Of a stretch of DNA of 64,000 nt, positions 12,284 through 23,460 are shown piece by piece. The stretch is from positions 27,981,501-28,045,500 of the forward strand of contig JARKIP010000023.1 of the NCBI GenBank assembly GCA_029990175.1, given 5' to 3'. The notes beneath the pieces are model-generated. The model searched no databases. It was not told the DNA's origin and worked only from the letters and a program-made list of their open reading frames with translations. Source of the stretch: Petunia secreta (Eukaryota; Streptophyta; Magnoliopsida; Solanales; Solanaceae). Position 1 is the first letter of the stretch; each line of letters begins with the position of its first letter. The position numbers and the translations under genes are program-made.

Positions 12284-13191
12284 GTGAAAACAGAGCAACT
12301 AAGGAAAAGGAAAAGGAGACGTCAAAGGAGAATGACAAAGATAAGAAGAAGGGAAGACGACCTCCAAACTTCAGAGCAGAAAGAAGGAAAAGAAAGGAAG
12401 ATTTCTATGCTACATGGGGACCAACTGACAGTGAATCTGATCATAAAAAGGAATCTGGAGATGAGTCACCACTAGAAATGATGGGATTAACAGGCATCAG
12501 TTCTGATGAAGAAGACCCTCGGGAGTTTAGAGGAGGACGAGATCCTTCAAAGCCACCTGTGTTCAACGGGACTAACTACAAGTGCTGGAAGAAACAGATG
12601 AAAAACTCCCTGCAAGCAACAGATTACAGTCTCTGGTTGATTGTCAAGAGAGGACCTCACCTTCCTATGAAGAGAGCAGCGAATGGAGTTCTGGTGCCAA
12701 AGAAGGTAGAAGAACTTGATCCTCAAGATCTGGACTGGCTACAGGCAAACTCCAAAGCTGACTTATACTTGAGAAGAGGGCTGACCAATGATGTGTTGGC
12801 AAGGATACTTGAATACAAGTCTGGTAAGGAAGTATGGGAAAAGCTGAAGGAGCTATACACAGGTGACGACCAAAAGAAGGACTCTGCCCTTATGGCTACT
12901 GATGGAGCTGAAGCTACTCATTCAGCAGAGGTATGTCTATCTGATCTTAAGGAAAATCTACACACATACTCTACTGAAAATTTGATTCTAATCAAAGCCA
13001 CTTTGATTGAGGGTTATGAAAAAGAGAAAATTGAAAAAGATAAATTAATTAAAGAGTTAAGTGATCTCAGAACCAAGCACAAGAGTCTTCAAGAACAAAA
13101 TATTGAACTGGAAGAAATCAATGCCATCTTAAAAGGGCAGACTCTTGTGTCAAACTCTAAGATCACTGAACTAGAATTGGAACTTAATTAG
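12284..13191 (+). pseudogene. Second, partial copia gag domain plus coiled coil
   Basis: The open frame (track start 12229, useful part from about 12284) encodes a Lys/Glu-rich linker and then a second gag N-terminal domain: PPVFNGTNYKCWKKQM, DYSLWLIVKRGP, then YKSGKEVWEKLKELYTGDD. That domain parallels the start of domain 1 (FNGKYY, YQLWLIVSEG, YKTAKEI). It breaks off before the capsid C-terminal half. A long heptad-like stretch follows (about 12970-13190, rich in E, K and L). Typical SIRE-like gags have one such domain between ATG and knuckle, so this looks like a duplicated or acquired N-terminal half lodged after the first knuckle. It ends at TAG 13189-13191. Confidence 0.78.
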
Positions 13192-13686
13192 TTAAGAAAG
13201 AGTGTAAATGGTAAACAAGTAATAAGTAAAGTTCAAATTTTACTTGAAAATGAACTTAGAAGAGCTAATCAGATTCTGTATCAGGAAACTGAAAAGAACA
13301 GGATGTTAAATCAAAAGGTTGAAAAATCTGAATTTGAGCTTACCAGATTAACAAAATGGAATAAATTATCTGAGACAATGAACTGGGTTCTTGAAAATAA
13401 AAACAAAGGAAAACAAGGACTGGGCTTCAAGAAACCACTGCCTCCATATAATCCTAAGAGCAAGTATGTGGGATTGCCTTGCAACATGTTGTGTACCTTT
13501 TGTGGTGAAACTGGACACCACAAACAAAGGTGCATGAATGCAAGCAAGGCAAAGGCCAAGAATAAAAGAAGTGTTCTACCTAAATGGGCTAGACAGGATT
13601 TGATTATTCATTCTCTCATAAGAAGGGACCCAAGCTTGTCTGGGTTCCTAAAGCTAACCCTTAATCTGTTTTGCAGGCTGGAATGA
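13192..13686 (+). pseudogene. Copia gag C-terminus with second zinc knuckle
   Basis: After a stop the coiled coil continues. The frame at 13303-13686 then carries a second CCHC knuckle, CTFCGETGHHKQRC (near 13492-13533), in a basic context (ASKAKAKNKR). This second knuckle after a coiled coil is a feature of SIRE/Maximus-type gags. It lies just upstream of the protease. Confidence 0.75.
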
Positions 13687-13984
13687 GGGAGAACAACCCA
13701 AGCTGGATTCTTGATAGCGGCTGTTCGAGGCACATGACAGGAGATAGAAGAAACTTTCTCTCACTCGCAGCATTTCAAGGAGGCGTGTGGCCTTCGGAGG
13801 AGGTAAAAGTGGACAAATCGTAGGAATTGGAAAAGTTGGGAGAACACTAGATCACGCAATTGAAAACGTATACTGTGTCGATGGTCTCAGACACAACTTG
13901 CTGAGTATCTCTCAACTGTGTGATAGAGGAAATGAAGTCAGTTTCTCCTCTGTAGGATGTATTGTGAAGAATCTACAGAGCTGA
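13684..13984 (+). pseudogene. Copia aspartic protease
   Basis: WILDSGCSRHMTGD (from about 13708) is the Ty1/copia protease active-site box, with DSG as the catalytic motif. It is followed after a frame change by VDGLRHNLLSISQLCD, the usual stretch leading into the GAG-pre-integrase region. A frameshift near 13780 and TGA at 13982 break it. It would process the Gag-Pol polyprotein. Confidence 0.85.
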
Positions 13985-14008
13985 GAGATTGTTATATAAG
14001 GAAAGAGG

Positions 14009-14960
14009 GTGAACAATGTGTACAAAGCATCACCGAAGTCACTACCTGAAAACAACTTAACATGCTTGAACGCACAAGAAAGTGACTCTCAGCTGTGGCA
14101 CAAAAGAAGTCATGCAAGTCTTTCACAACTGAATAAGCTTGTATATAAGGAGCTGGTTCGTGGATTGCCTAGCAAGAAATTTGAAAACATAAAAATGTGT
14201 GATGCTTGTGTAAGGGGGAAGCATGTGAATTTATCCTTTAAATCAAAGAAAGTGGTAAGTACTTCAAAACCACTAGAATTGTTGCATATGGATTTGTGTG
14301 GACCTATGAGAGTCAGGAGAAGAGGAGGAAAGAGATTTGTGTTCGTAATTGTTGATGACTACTCTAGGTACACATGGACCTTGTTCTTGGCATCTAAAGA
14401 TGAAGCTTTTGACAGCTTCAAAGATTGGGCTGGTGTTGTGTAGAAAAGGTTAAGCCTAGAACTTATCAGTATTAGATCTGATCATGGAACGGAGTTTGAA
14501 AACTCATAATTCTCTGAGTATTGTGCAAAATACAGCATTGATCATAACTTCTTTGCACCAAGAACGCCACAGCACAATAGAGTGGTTGAAAGGAATAACA
14601 GGTCTCTGGAGGATATGGCAAAAACCATGTTGTTGCCAAGTGGGCTTGCAAGAAATTTTTGGGCTGAAGCAATAAACACTGCATGCTACTTGCTAAACAG
14701 ATTTTCCATTAGAGCTATTCTTGACAAGACCCTATATGAGCTACTCAGAGGAAGAAAACCAAATATTGCACATCTGAAACCTTTTGGTAGTAAATGTTTT
14801 GTACACAACAACGGAAAAGAACCATTATGTGAGAATTCAACTTCAAAAGAACAAGGAGTCAACATGACGGGGAAACATCAGATGAAGTTGATGATCCAGC
14901 AAAACAGGAAGAACCTACCCAAGGTGATGTTGAAGGTTCCTCCCGTCATATTCAACCCAG
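14009..14960 (+). pseudogene. Copia integrase
   Basis: The zinc-binding HHCC region is seen as LWHKRSHASL with CDACVRGKH. The catalytic core follows: HMDLCGP with the first Asp, VDDYSRYTW, then RSDHGTEFEN with the second Asp, and PQHNRVVERNNRSLEDMAK with the Glu. The D-D-E triad is present, but stops at 14441, 14506 and elsewhere, plus frame changes, break the frame. The C-terminal part includes the KPNIAHLKPFGSKCFVHN stretch typical of plant copia integrases. It would join the cDNA ends to the target DNA in the nucleus. Confidence 0.88.
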
Positions 14961-14988
14961 GCCATGGAAACATCAAAGCTCTCACCCA

Positions 14989-16490
14989 TTGGAGAATGTT
15001 TTATCGGAACTAGATACTGAAATCATGACCAGGTCAGCCTTAAAGAACTTCTGTGCATTCTTTGCATTCCTCTCATCTCTGGAACCAAAGAATGCAAAAG
15101 AAGCTCTAGAGTATCCCCATTGGATTCTATCCATGACGGATGAACTTCATCAGTTTGAGAGAAGCAAAGTGTGGCACCTGGTTCCTAAGCCAAAGGACAT
15201 ATCAATAATTGGAACAAAATGGGTGTTCAGAAACAAAACTGGATGAGCATGGTATTGTGACAATGAACAAGGCAAGACTAGTGGTTCAAGGATACAGTCA
15301 GGAAGAAGGAATCGACTATGATGAAACTTTTACACATGGAGGCAATTAGGATGCTGATTGCTTTTGCTACATACATGGAGTTCACACTGTATCAGATGGA
15401 TGTGAAGAGTGCCTTCTTGAATTGCTACCTAAATGAAGACGTCTATGTAATACAGCCACCAGGCTTTGTGAACAGTGAATTCCCTGATCATGTTTACAAA
15501 CTGGACAAGGCACTCTATGGATTAAAGCAAGCTCCTAGAGCATGGTATGAAACACTTTCAGGATTCCTACTGAAGAATGGTTTCTCAAGAGGAAAGATCG
15601 ATAACACATTATTCCTGAAGAAGAAAGGAAAGGATCTATTGGTGGTTCAAGTATATGTTGATGATCTTATTATTGGAGCCACTACTGAGGAGTTATGCAA
15701 GGGGTTTGCTGATCTGATGGGAAGTGAATTTGAAATGAGCATGATGGGTGAACTAAATTTCTTCTTAGGACTGCAGATAAAGCAGATGCCTGAAGGAACC
15801 ATGATTCATCAGCAAAAATATGTCAAGGAACTTCTGAAGAAATTTGACATGGAAGGAGCAAAAGAAATGACTACGCCTATTGCTCCTGGAACCAAGCTGG
15901 ACATGGATGAACTAGGTCCTTCGAAAAATGAGACAAAATATAGAGGAATCATAAGTTCACTTCTCTATCTTACAGCTAGTCGACCTGATATTGTATACAG
16001 TGAGGGACTGTGTGCTAGATTTCAGTCCAAGCCTAAGGAGTCACATCTAACAGCTGTGGAAAGGATCTTGAGATACTTGAAAAGAACTCAGGATCTATGT
16101 CTGTGGTACCCAAGGGGAGGTACTTTTGAACTAATTGGCTTTGCTGATGCAGATTATGCAGGTCATTTGGTGGACAGGAAAAGCACTTCAGGAGTGACAC
16201 ACTTTCTCGGTCCTTTTTTAGTTTCTTGGGCAACAAAGAAGCAAAATTCAGTAGCCATGTCTACTGCGGAAGCTGAGTATGTAGCAGCTGCATCATGCTG
16301 CTCACAATTGCTATGGATCAAACAGCGGTTGGAGGACTTTGGAATCAAGTGAGGAGCAGTGCCAATTTTCTGTGACAGTACAAGTGCAGTGAATATTGCC
16401 AAGAACCCAGTCCAACACAAAAGAACAAAGCATATTAATATTAGATATCATTTTCTTAGAGACAATGTGGAAAAGGGTATGATTACTGAT
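14989..16490 (+). pseudogene. Copia reverse transcriptase and RNase H
   Basis: The RT begins with the EALEYPHWI and GTKWVFRNK stretches. After a frameshift near 15240 a long open frame (15318-16352) contains QMDVKSAFLN, LYGLKQAPRAWY and the catalytic YVDDL box (about 15654). RNase H follows: FADADYAGHLVDRKSTSG, then AMSTAEAEYVAAASC. After TGA at 16349-16351 the same frame continues with FCDSTSAVNIAKNPVQHKRT and RYHFLRD to the junction near 16490. Connection and RNase H motifs are intact, so this is the best-preserved part of the element. The C-terminus and everything 3' of it are deleted. Confidence 0.9.
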
Positions 16491-16866
16491 TGAGTTCACC
16501 ACGTTGTTCAGGAGCGAAGACGACTTCAGCTGTCAGATGAGCCAGCTTTTATTCCGGATGGCCACCAGTTTATTATTTATTACTTCAGTTGCATTTTTCT
16601 CCCTTTCAGGAGGTATCTGTTTTCTTTTGAATTCTTAGATGTCTAATCTGGATAACCCTAAACCTAGTATGTTGGGTAGTCAGCTGTAATTTCTGTTGTA
16701 CAGCTTAGAGATATCAGTATGTATGTATTCTTTTTTCTAAGTCTTGTTCTTATTTATGAATTGAATTATCTTTATTTTCCTAATTTAATTAGTAAGGGTT
16801 CGCCCGACGGATCTAGAGGAGGATGTCGGGTGCCCGCACAATCTAGCCGGATTTCGGGTCGTGTCA
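16490..16866 (+). repeat. 3' LTR of gypsy copy 1, right part
   Basis: Starting with gattgagttcaccacg it matches the 5' LTR from about 5053 to its end and closes with gtcgtgtca. The right target duplication tgaaa is at 16867-16871. Confidence 0.87.
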
Positions 16867-16871
16867 TGAAA

Positions 16872-18037
16872 TTTAGATATGCAGCTATGTACATTCCCAT
16901 TACAAAGAATAATTTTAATTTCATAGAGAGAGGACCATATATTAGCTTAGCTTTACCGAGGCATTTCCGGTGTTATACATATTTATTACTTTAATTTATT
17001 ATGTTGATCATGAGTAGTATTGGAAGGATATTCACATTAACAATGTTGTGATATCAACCATAAAATCACACATATTACAACATTTGGCGTTGATTTATGC
17101 AAATGGTTTGCTAAGTCATTATGTTTAATCAAACCTAAGCAACGACTGCTGAAAAATTTGCTAACACATTCTTTGTAGTTTCCGATAAAGTTGTAGATTC
17201 ATAAATTACTCTGCTATCATGAGCCACATAAATGTACATCAGAAAATAAATGTATATTGAAAGCTCGACTAATAACACATTTATGATTAGAAAATAGTTA
17301 GTGAATTATTTGATACGTCTATCTAAATATGATGGTCTAACACGTGGTACAAACGCGATCTCATTGCAAATAAGAGTTTAAAAGTGAGTACCTTCTCAAT
17401 TGGATCTTAATTTAAGATGTTCTTTTTGTTCTTGGATTTTGTTTCTTCTTTGTTTGTTGTTTTATATTTTACGCCTAATTTATCCTTGAACTTTTAGTTG
17501 CATTTTAACATTGAAATAATGAAAATATTTTATAATTATATACTTTGATATATAAAATGTTTTGCTTCTCCTTACATTCTCTATACGAGTATATAGATAT
17601 AGATTCTTCATATTTTAAATGTTTAACACTCACTATCATGCCTATTTAAACAGAGGTAGACTAGCAATGTAGATGTATTAGTTTGCGTAAACTGTTAAGT
17701 CACTTAACCGCAAACGAAATTAGCCGAGGAAAAGCATGAGCTCTTCATCAGTATCCCAGCTCCTGACCCCATCTATGTGGTCTTTGGGTACTCCTCAATG
17801 CCGGAGATCATCACCATTATCTCTGAGTTTACGGCAGAACACGTCAGTGATGCTATCTGAATTTTACTTCACAAAAACGTTGTTTCCCGACTTTGGAGAA
17901 ACCGATCTTAATGAGGCTGTACTTACCTTTCAACGAAGACATAGACATTTCGGTGGACACACATATTGAAACATTAGTTTCTAAAATCCTTGATTTATGT
18001 ACTACAAGCAATTCGGTTTGAGTTGGTTTTAAGTTAA
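16872..18037. other. Intergenic, no gene recognised
   Basis: AT-rich sequence. One small frame (17736-17969, start ATG) gives 77 residues that I do not recognise. Another frame over 17737-17850 reads through without stops (IPAPDPIYVVFGYSSMPEI), but it has no identifiable relative and no clear splice context. Confidence 0.5.
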
Positions 18038-18418
18038 CTAGTTTTTGAGACGCGCAACGCGTCTGTGTCCTTAATAATGAATGTAATATATTAAAAGAAT
18101 TATATAATTGTTGTTTAAAAAATTTGTGCTTGTGTAGCACAATTGATATCTTAAATTTCATGAAATTGTCAAAGAAACATGAGGAGGTCACTATTCTATT
18201 TCGTCTTAATAACAATCTTACATTTAGTTCTTTGGAAAAATAAAAATAATGATGTCACAATGATTTTTGAACGGCTAAAATAGACCCAGGATTAGAATTT
18301 CATCAAAGTTGTAAATTATTTTTAAAAAATATAATGATAAATATATTAAGATCCGTGTTAAATATTGCAACTATTCCGCTTGCAGTATTCTTAAATATTA
18401 ATGAACTTACTCTAAAAC

Positions 18419-18482
<64 letters not shown>

Positions 18483-19351
18483 AGTAGACCAAAAGAACAC
18501 GAAAAGAAGTTTCAAAATTCAAAATAGCAAAATTATAGTCAAACAAAATTTTGTTCGAAAGACATACCGCTTACCTAATTTGTATTTGTGCAAATTCTAA
18601 GCCGATTACGAAATGAAACAGGATAACTGCGGGTGAGATGTTGATAGTTTGATGTTGTATTTTATGAAAGATCAAATACCATCAAAGATAAATATTCTAG
18701 CTCCTCGAAAAAAGGCAGTGGTTCTTAACCGAACTTGCATAAACAATGCGTGAAACAAAGTGTGTTGAATAATCATAGGAACTAACAAAAAAATAAATAA
18801 ACTTACTTGTCAAATATAATTGTAGTATTGTCTCTCGGCTACTGCCAGAGATAAAGTGAAAACGGAAGAAAATAAACTTTTCACTTGTAATGCTTAAACA
18901 TATAATTTGATTAGCCATTTGGTGTGATCCTACCGTAATTTTAGCATTATTAATTTAATAACAAATATTATTGAGTATTTATTTACTTTCTCCAACGGAT
19001 GAATGTTCATTCTCCTCATTAAGTTGGAGATGTGAAAAGTCATCCTCGATCCTTGGATAGTAATAAATGTTTAGTAATGAATGACATAGTCATCCATTAT
19101 ATCTCTGCAGAATCAAATACATGTACGAAGTGAATCTGAAAATGTGAAAAGGCATCACAATCCTAATTAAAAGATGGCATTTTTATTATCTATATTAAGC
19201 ATTTTTTATAATTTGTATAAAATAGAGGAGTAGAAATTTAATTGTGTATTGACTTCCTTATACAAAGGAATACTTAAAAAAAACATTACTATAGAGACAA
19301 AAATGTCGTTTATTTTTTGTTATAGGGATTGGCTCATTTAGAATAGTATGA
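18038..19351 (-). mobile_element. Non-autonomous Helitron, copy A
   Basis: Read on the minus strand it starts TCATACTATTC (after A at 19352). It ends with a short perfect hairpin, AGACGCG TTG CGCGTCT, followed by CAAAAACTAG and host T (18037). TC start, 3' hairpin, CTAG end and insertion between A and T without target duplication are Helitron hallmarks. A second copy in opposite orientation lies at 46405-47666 and matches over its whole length by eye. No Rep/helicase is encoded. A (TA)n expansion at 18423-18478 is specific to this copy. Confidence 0.85.
18423..18478. repeat. (TA)n microsatellite
   Basis: An uninterrupted TA dinucleotide run of about 28 repeats inside Helitron copy A. The other copy has only a few TA units at the same place. 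The 70-residue frame over it is an artefact. Confidence 0.97.
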
Positions 19352-19796
19352 TATGATATATAAATCTAACTCAAACCAAAATAAAATGGTTTTCATTTTG
19401 ATTGTTTCCATTTTAATCGGTTATAATCTCTTGTTCTTTTATCTATTATCCGCACTCACATATGGCATCATTTTGAGTTTTAAGTGTATGCTTAGATAAA
19501 AATAGAAAACGAAAAAAAAAAAAAATGAATCAGCAAAAACCAATATAACCAAAACTGAAAAGATCAATGTATATTGGTTTGATTTGGTTTATATGTTTAT
19601 CAAAGTGATAAAGTCGATTTTGTCTCTATTTAGTAGAAAATCAACTCAAACCAAACTACGCAAACACTTAGTCGAATAATATTGAACTACTACAGCGGCT
19701 CTTATTGCGGTTTTGCATTTGAGTTTAATCCTTTTCTCTTTACTTGATATCTTCATTTCATTTACAAGTTCTCAGTACAAAGTCCGCGAATCATAC
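19352..19796. other. AT-rich spacer
   Basis: No gene or recognised repeat. The final bases atac (19793-19796) repeat after the 3' LTR at 30475-30478 as the probable target duplication of the Tat element. Confidence 0.5.
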
Positions 19797-20355
19797 TTAT
19801 ATGGGTAAAAATTGGTGTGCTCGGATAGTACTTCGGTAACATAAACCGAAGTCGATCAAACTGATGTTCCGGAAGGTGAAGATTGAAGCAAACAGTAGAA
19901 ACACCGAAATCGAGCAACGAAGCCATCACCGAAGGCAAATCACAAACTGTGGTTCGGTCATATTCACTTCGATCGAGCAGCAAGGTTGCACCATCGAAGT
20001 TATAAATTTGGACTTCGGTGCAACACCCCAGTTTTAGCGGCTCATCAGCCCACTATTCTGACCCACTAACTCCACTAATAGGCGTGCTGAACGTGGGCTT
20101 GGGCATGATCAATCCTGGGAAATGTGGGCAAGGCCCCTTGTATCTATAAATAGCACTAGTTTCCATATTGTAGTCATTCAGATATACATACAGAAACTCT
20201 GGTAAAATTTGTACTCATTGGCATATATTGAAATCTCGTTTTTTTACTGATATTTTCATCTATTGTTGTTCATATTTCGACTTTGATACATTGATTTGCT
20301 TTGTATTCGCAACCCAAATTTGATTTGTGATTCTAAATCAGTTTATGCCCATACA
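19797..20355 (+). repeat. 5' LTR of Tat element
   Basis: Nearly identical in length to 29917-30474. It contains a TATA box ctataaatag (20144-20153), a likely promoter for the genomic RNA. The first base pair is altered (TT instead of TG). Confidence 0.92.
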
Positions 20356-20358
20356 AAT

Positions 20359-20376
20359 TGGCGCCGTCTGTGGGAA
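20359..20376 (+). other. Primer-binding site of Tat element
   Basis: tggcgccgtctgtgggaa, three bases after the LTR. The tggcgccgt start is usual for Tat-type plant elements. The exact tRNA was not determined. Confidence 0.85.
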
Positions 20377-20445
20377 TACGAGCATAAATGCTTTGTTCCA
20401 AAGTTGAACGTTTTTTCCGTGCGAAATCCAGTTTTTATTTGACGA

Positions 20446-22079
20446 GATGGCTGACAATAGTAGAAATCCCGTTGTACCTCAACTAACTCCCTATGGACAA
20501 GCTGGCGTTCAATCGAACCCAAACTCCAATGCACCGCTAATATCACCAGCAACGAACTCTTCATCTTCAATGACAACCGAAGCCTTTCAAGCTTAAGTTA
20601 TTTCCAAATTGAAAGCTCTTCAAGTGCAATAAGCTGAGCAGGCTAATATTAATGCCGAATTTCATGCCTCGTTAGAGGCGAGGAACAAGTCAACTCCGAA
20701 TGGAGTCCTACCTGTGATTCCAAGTAGAGGCATCACGCTCTTCGTTCCTACAGGCGCGACACCAGAGGGACCTCAAAATGGGGCCACATCAGGGGGTTCA
20801 GGCACATTACCGAGCACCACGCCACACTTTAGGATGATTCCCACTATGGCAAAAACTACCTCCTCGGTAGACGTTGAAAAATTAACCAAGGAGATCGAAG
20901 CCCGAATTGAGGATCGCGTCGAGGCGCGCGTGGAGAAACGAATCGAAAGCGTCCCCGGGGTGACTAAGACTCAAGATGCTCTTGATATTGACCAATATAG
21001 GCAATTGCCGTTCAAGCCCGAGGCTGCTCCAGCCCCAACTCCAAAAAATTTCAAGATTTTGTTCTGAAAAAGTATGATGGGACCATTGACCCCGTCGAGC
21101 ATGTAACCGAATACATATCAATGGTGTTGAGTAACGACTTAACGGAGATAGACAAGGAGTCGATGTTTTTTAAAAAATTCGGCAAATCCTTGGAGAAGGG
21201 AGCATTATGCTGGTACATGTGTCTACCATCGGGATCAATTTCAACTTTCAAAGAGCTGGTTAACGCATTTGTCAAAGCTCATACCGGGACACAGAAAATC
21301 CTCCAAAGGAAGAAGGATATATTCGAAGTCAAACAACGGCCCGCGCGAGCCACTCAAAGACTTCCTCGAGCGTTTCCACGCCGAACGTATGGAGTTGCCT
21401 CCTATGGATGATACTCTAGCTATCATGGCGTTCGAAAAATGTATTAATGTTCGAAACTCTGAGGCTGCTGCTGAGTTGCAAAAAGAGCTCAAACAATATC
21501 AATCCTTGAAATGGGATGATTTGCACAACAAGGCATACACCAAGATAAGATTGGAGGAAGCCGAGTGGAAAAATAATGGCTGAAATCACAGCTATGAGAA
21601 TTGAACCGAGTCCTCATATCGCACCGAGGCGCCACGAGGAAACTCAAAGGGGAGGTATGAACCACACCCCTCGTCGAGATAGCCTGTTAGTCAAAGGCTT
21701 GTAAATTCGCATGAGAGCCAACGGCTCGGTGGAAAGGTTCTTCCAAACACGAACCAAAGGAAATCCTCGAGCCCAGCTCTAGTCTCAAAGAATAGGGAAT
21801 TACCCCGTATCCCCAATTACAACTTCAACATATCGACCTCGAAATTGGTCGATGTAGTGAAGGGGAAAGCCGGGGTGAGAATATCGAAGGACATGAGAAC
21901 CCCTGCTTACAAAAAGACTGCAAAGTTTTGCGCCTCGAGGTGGCGCACTTATTGAAGAAGGGCGTGTTAGCTGAATTCCTCACTGACAAGGGGAAGGAGA
22001 ACTATACCAAAAACCGAGGTGATGGACAACCACCTCGGGCGCCACCCCCCGAAAGAGTCGTGAATGTTATTACCGGGGG
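20446..22079 (+). pseudogene. Tat gag
   Basis: ATG at 20446 starts MADNSRNPVVPQL. A stop follows after about 49 codons, and the frame continues to 21067. Later frames carry the capsid part (MVLSNDLTEIDKESMFFKKF, GALCWYMCLPSGSISTFKEL, and in a shifted frame LKDFLERFHAERM). The linker before protease reads LLKKGVLAEFLTDKGKENY and PPERVVNVITGG, which is typical of Tat gag-pro junctions. At least three stops or frameshifts occur. The product would be the capsid protein. Confidence 0.85.
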
Positions 22080-22510
22080 GTGGAGGTGAATGGAGTGAAT
22101 TTTGCAGCTGCTAAGAAGTTTTCAAAACTGTCGATCACTATGGAGAAAAGAACTCGAGCTGGAGGCTCGGGGAAAGAAATTGAGTTTGATGATGATGATT
22201 GTCATGGGATGATGTTCCCTCATCACGACGCCTTGGTCATCATGTTGAGAATAAATGACTCAGATATTAAACGAGTCCTGATTGACCCCGGTAGCTCTGT
22301 CAACATAATAAGCTACGGGGCTATCAAAAATATGTGGTTGAAGGGAGAGGTTATCCCTAAGGCAACTGTGTTGATTGGCTTCATCAACTCTACCGAGAAG
22401 ACATTGTCACACTCAAGACATTCACCGAAGGAGTCTGCAAGGAAGCATTGTTTCATGTTCTACCCGAGGACATGACATATAATGTGATCCTCAGTAGACC
22501 ATGGATCCAC
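22080..22510 (+). pseudogene. Tat aspartic protease
   Basis: Frame 22080-22475 contains FDDDDCHGMMFPHHDALVI, then KRVLIDPGSSVNIISY. DPGSS is the catalytic box in the form usual for Tat proteases. After a frameshift the domain ends with YNVILSRPWIHSMKAISS. It would cleave the Gag-Pol precursor. Confidence 0.88.
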
Positions 22511-22708
22511 TCCATGAAGGCTATTTCATCCACTCTTCATCAAGTAATCAAATTTCCTACTCCGTGGGGAGTTCGTTCGATAAAATGAGAGCAATGAGTA
22601 GCGAGAATTGAAGAGTGGAGTCGTCCCGACCGGACTGAAAAAATAGCAACCTATGCAACCGGGTCAAGTTCCTGAGATAGTCTCCGAGGAGAAATAGAGA
22701 AGATCTCG

Positions 22709-23460
22709 GTGTGCATTCAAGAACCTCAGAAACAAAAGGACGAGGACTCAACTATAGAAGAGTTGGAATCTTTCATATTATCGAAAGATTTTCCAGAGAG
22801 GAAAGTGTTTGTCGGCTCGGAGTTGGACCCAGAGTCGAAGAAAGCTATCATCGAAGTCTTGAAGTCCAACAACGATTGCTTTGCTTGGTCCCATTCAGAT
22901 ATGGTTGGTATCGATTCGGAGATCATGGCCCATAAATTGAATGTGGGTCCTCGTTTTACCCCGGTAAAACAAAAAAAGAGGCCGCACGCCACAGTCAAAA
23001 AGAAAACAATCGAGGATGAAACTATAAAGCTACAAGAGAATGGCTTCATAATGGAGGTGAAGTACCCCAAATGGCTGGCTAATGTCGTCGTTGTGCCCAA
23101 AAAGAATGGCAAGTGGAGGATGTGTGTAGATTACATAGATCTAAACAAAGCTTGCCCCAAAGATTTCTATCCATTGCCACAGATAGACAGGTTAATAGAC
23201 TCCACAGCTAGACACAAATTGTTAACCTTTTTAGATGCCTATTCGGGGTATAATCAAATTCTCATGGACCCGAAGGACGAAGAAAAGACCTCGTTCATCA
23301 CTGACCGAGGCACCTTCTGCTATAAGGTGATGCCCTTCGGTTTGAAGAACATTGGGGCGACATACCAAAGACTAGTGTGGCGCATGTTCAAATATTACAT
23401 TAGAAAGTCTATGGAGGTGTACATAGACGATATGATGATCAAGTCTATTCGGATGTAAGA
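22709..23460 (+). pseudogene. Tat reverse transcriptase
   Basis: An open frame of 249 codons covers much of the RT: VDYIDLNKACPKDFYPLP, LTFLDAYSGYNQI, FCYKVMPFGLKN, and the catalytic YIDDMMIKS. It is preceded by the CFAWSHSDMVGID stretch usual in this clade. A TAA at 23456-23458 interrupts it, and the thumb/connection continues at 23511-23717 (MKLNPEKCAFGV, FLGFIVSERGI). The catalytic Asp pair is intact in sequence. Confidence 0.92.

Larger units (their letters stand above)
10390..16490 (+). mobile_element. Truncated Ty1/copia element, SIRE-like, nested in gypsy LTR
   Basis: It has a 5' LTR (10390-11293), a primer-binding site (11296), and gag-pol in the order gag, protease, integrase, reverse transcriptase, RNase H, which is the Ty1/copia order. 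The coding region runs out at the end of RNase H and joins gypsy LTR sequence near 16490. No polypurine tract and no 3' LTR are present. The gag portion is long, with two gag-type domains, two zinc knuckles and a coiled coil, as in SIRE/Maximus-type elements but with an extra domain. Several stops and frameshifts break it. Confidence 0.88.
190..16866 (+). mobile_element. RT-less Ty3/gypsy (Tekay/Del-like) element, copy 1, with nested insertions
   Basis: Seen: both LTRs start tgaaacgacc; the 3' LTR ends gtcgtgtca; a tRNA-iMet-type primer-binding site follows the 5' LTR (5432); a purine-rich tract precedes the 3' LTR; and tgaaa flanks both ends. With the nested elements removed the LTRs are about 2.7 kb and the internal region is 3.05 kb (5429-8475). 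The internal region holds a decayed gag and a short remnant of the integrase C-terminus. I find no reverse transcriptase, RNase H or integrase core. The lineage is inferred from the gag type, the very long LTRs and the polypurine context (cgttcgaggacgaac, then a purine run). A second copy at 53959-62469 has the same internal length and contents, so this is a mobile non-autonomous family and not one deleted element. Confidence 0.88.

Noticed and set aside
18303..18515. 70-residue frame with an IYIYIY run
   Set aside because: Translation of the (TA)n microsatellite inside Helitron copy A.
22726..23112. 128-residue minus-strand frame
   Set aside because: Shadow of the Tat reverse transcriptase on the plus strand, which has clear RT motifs.
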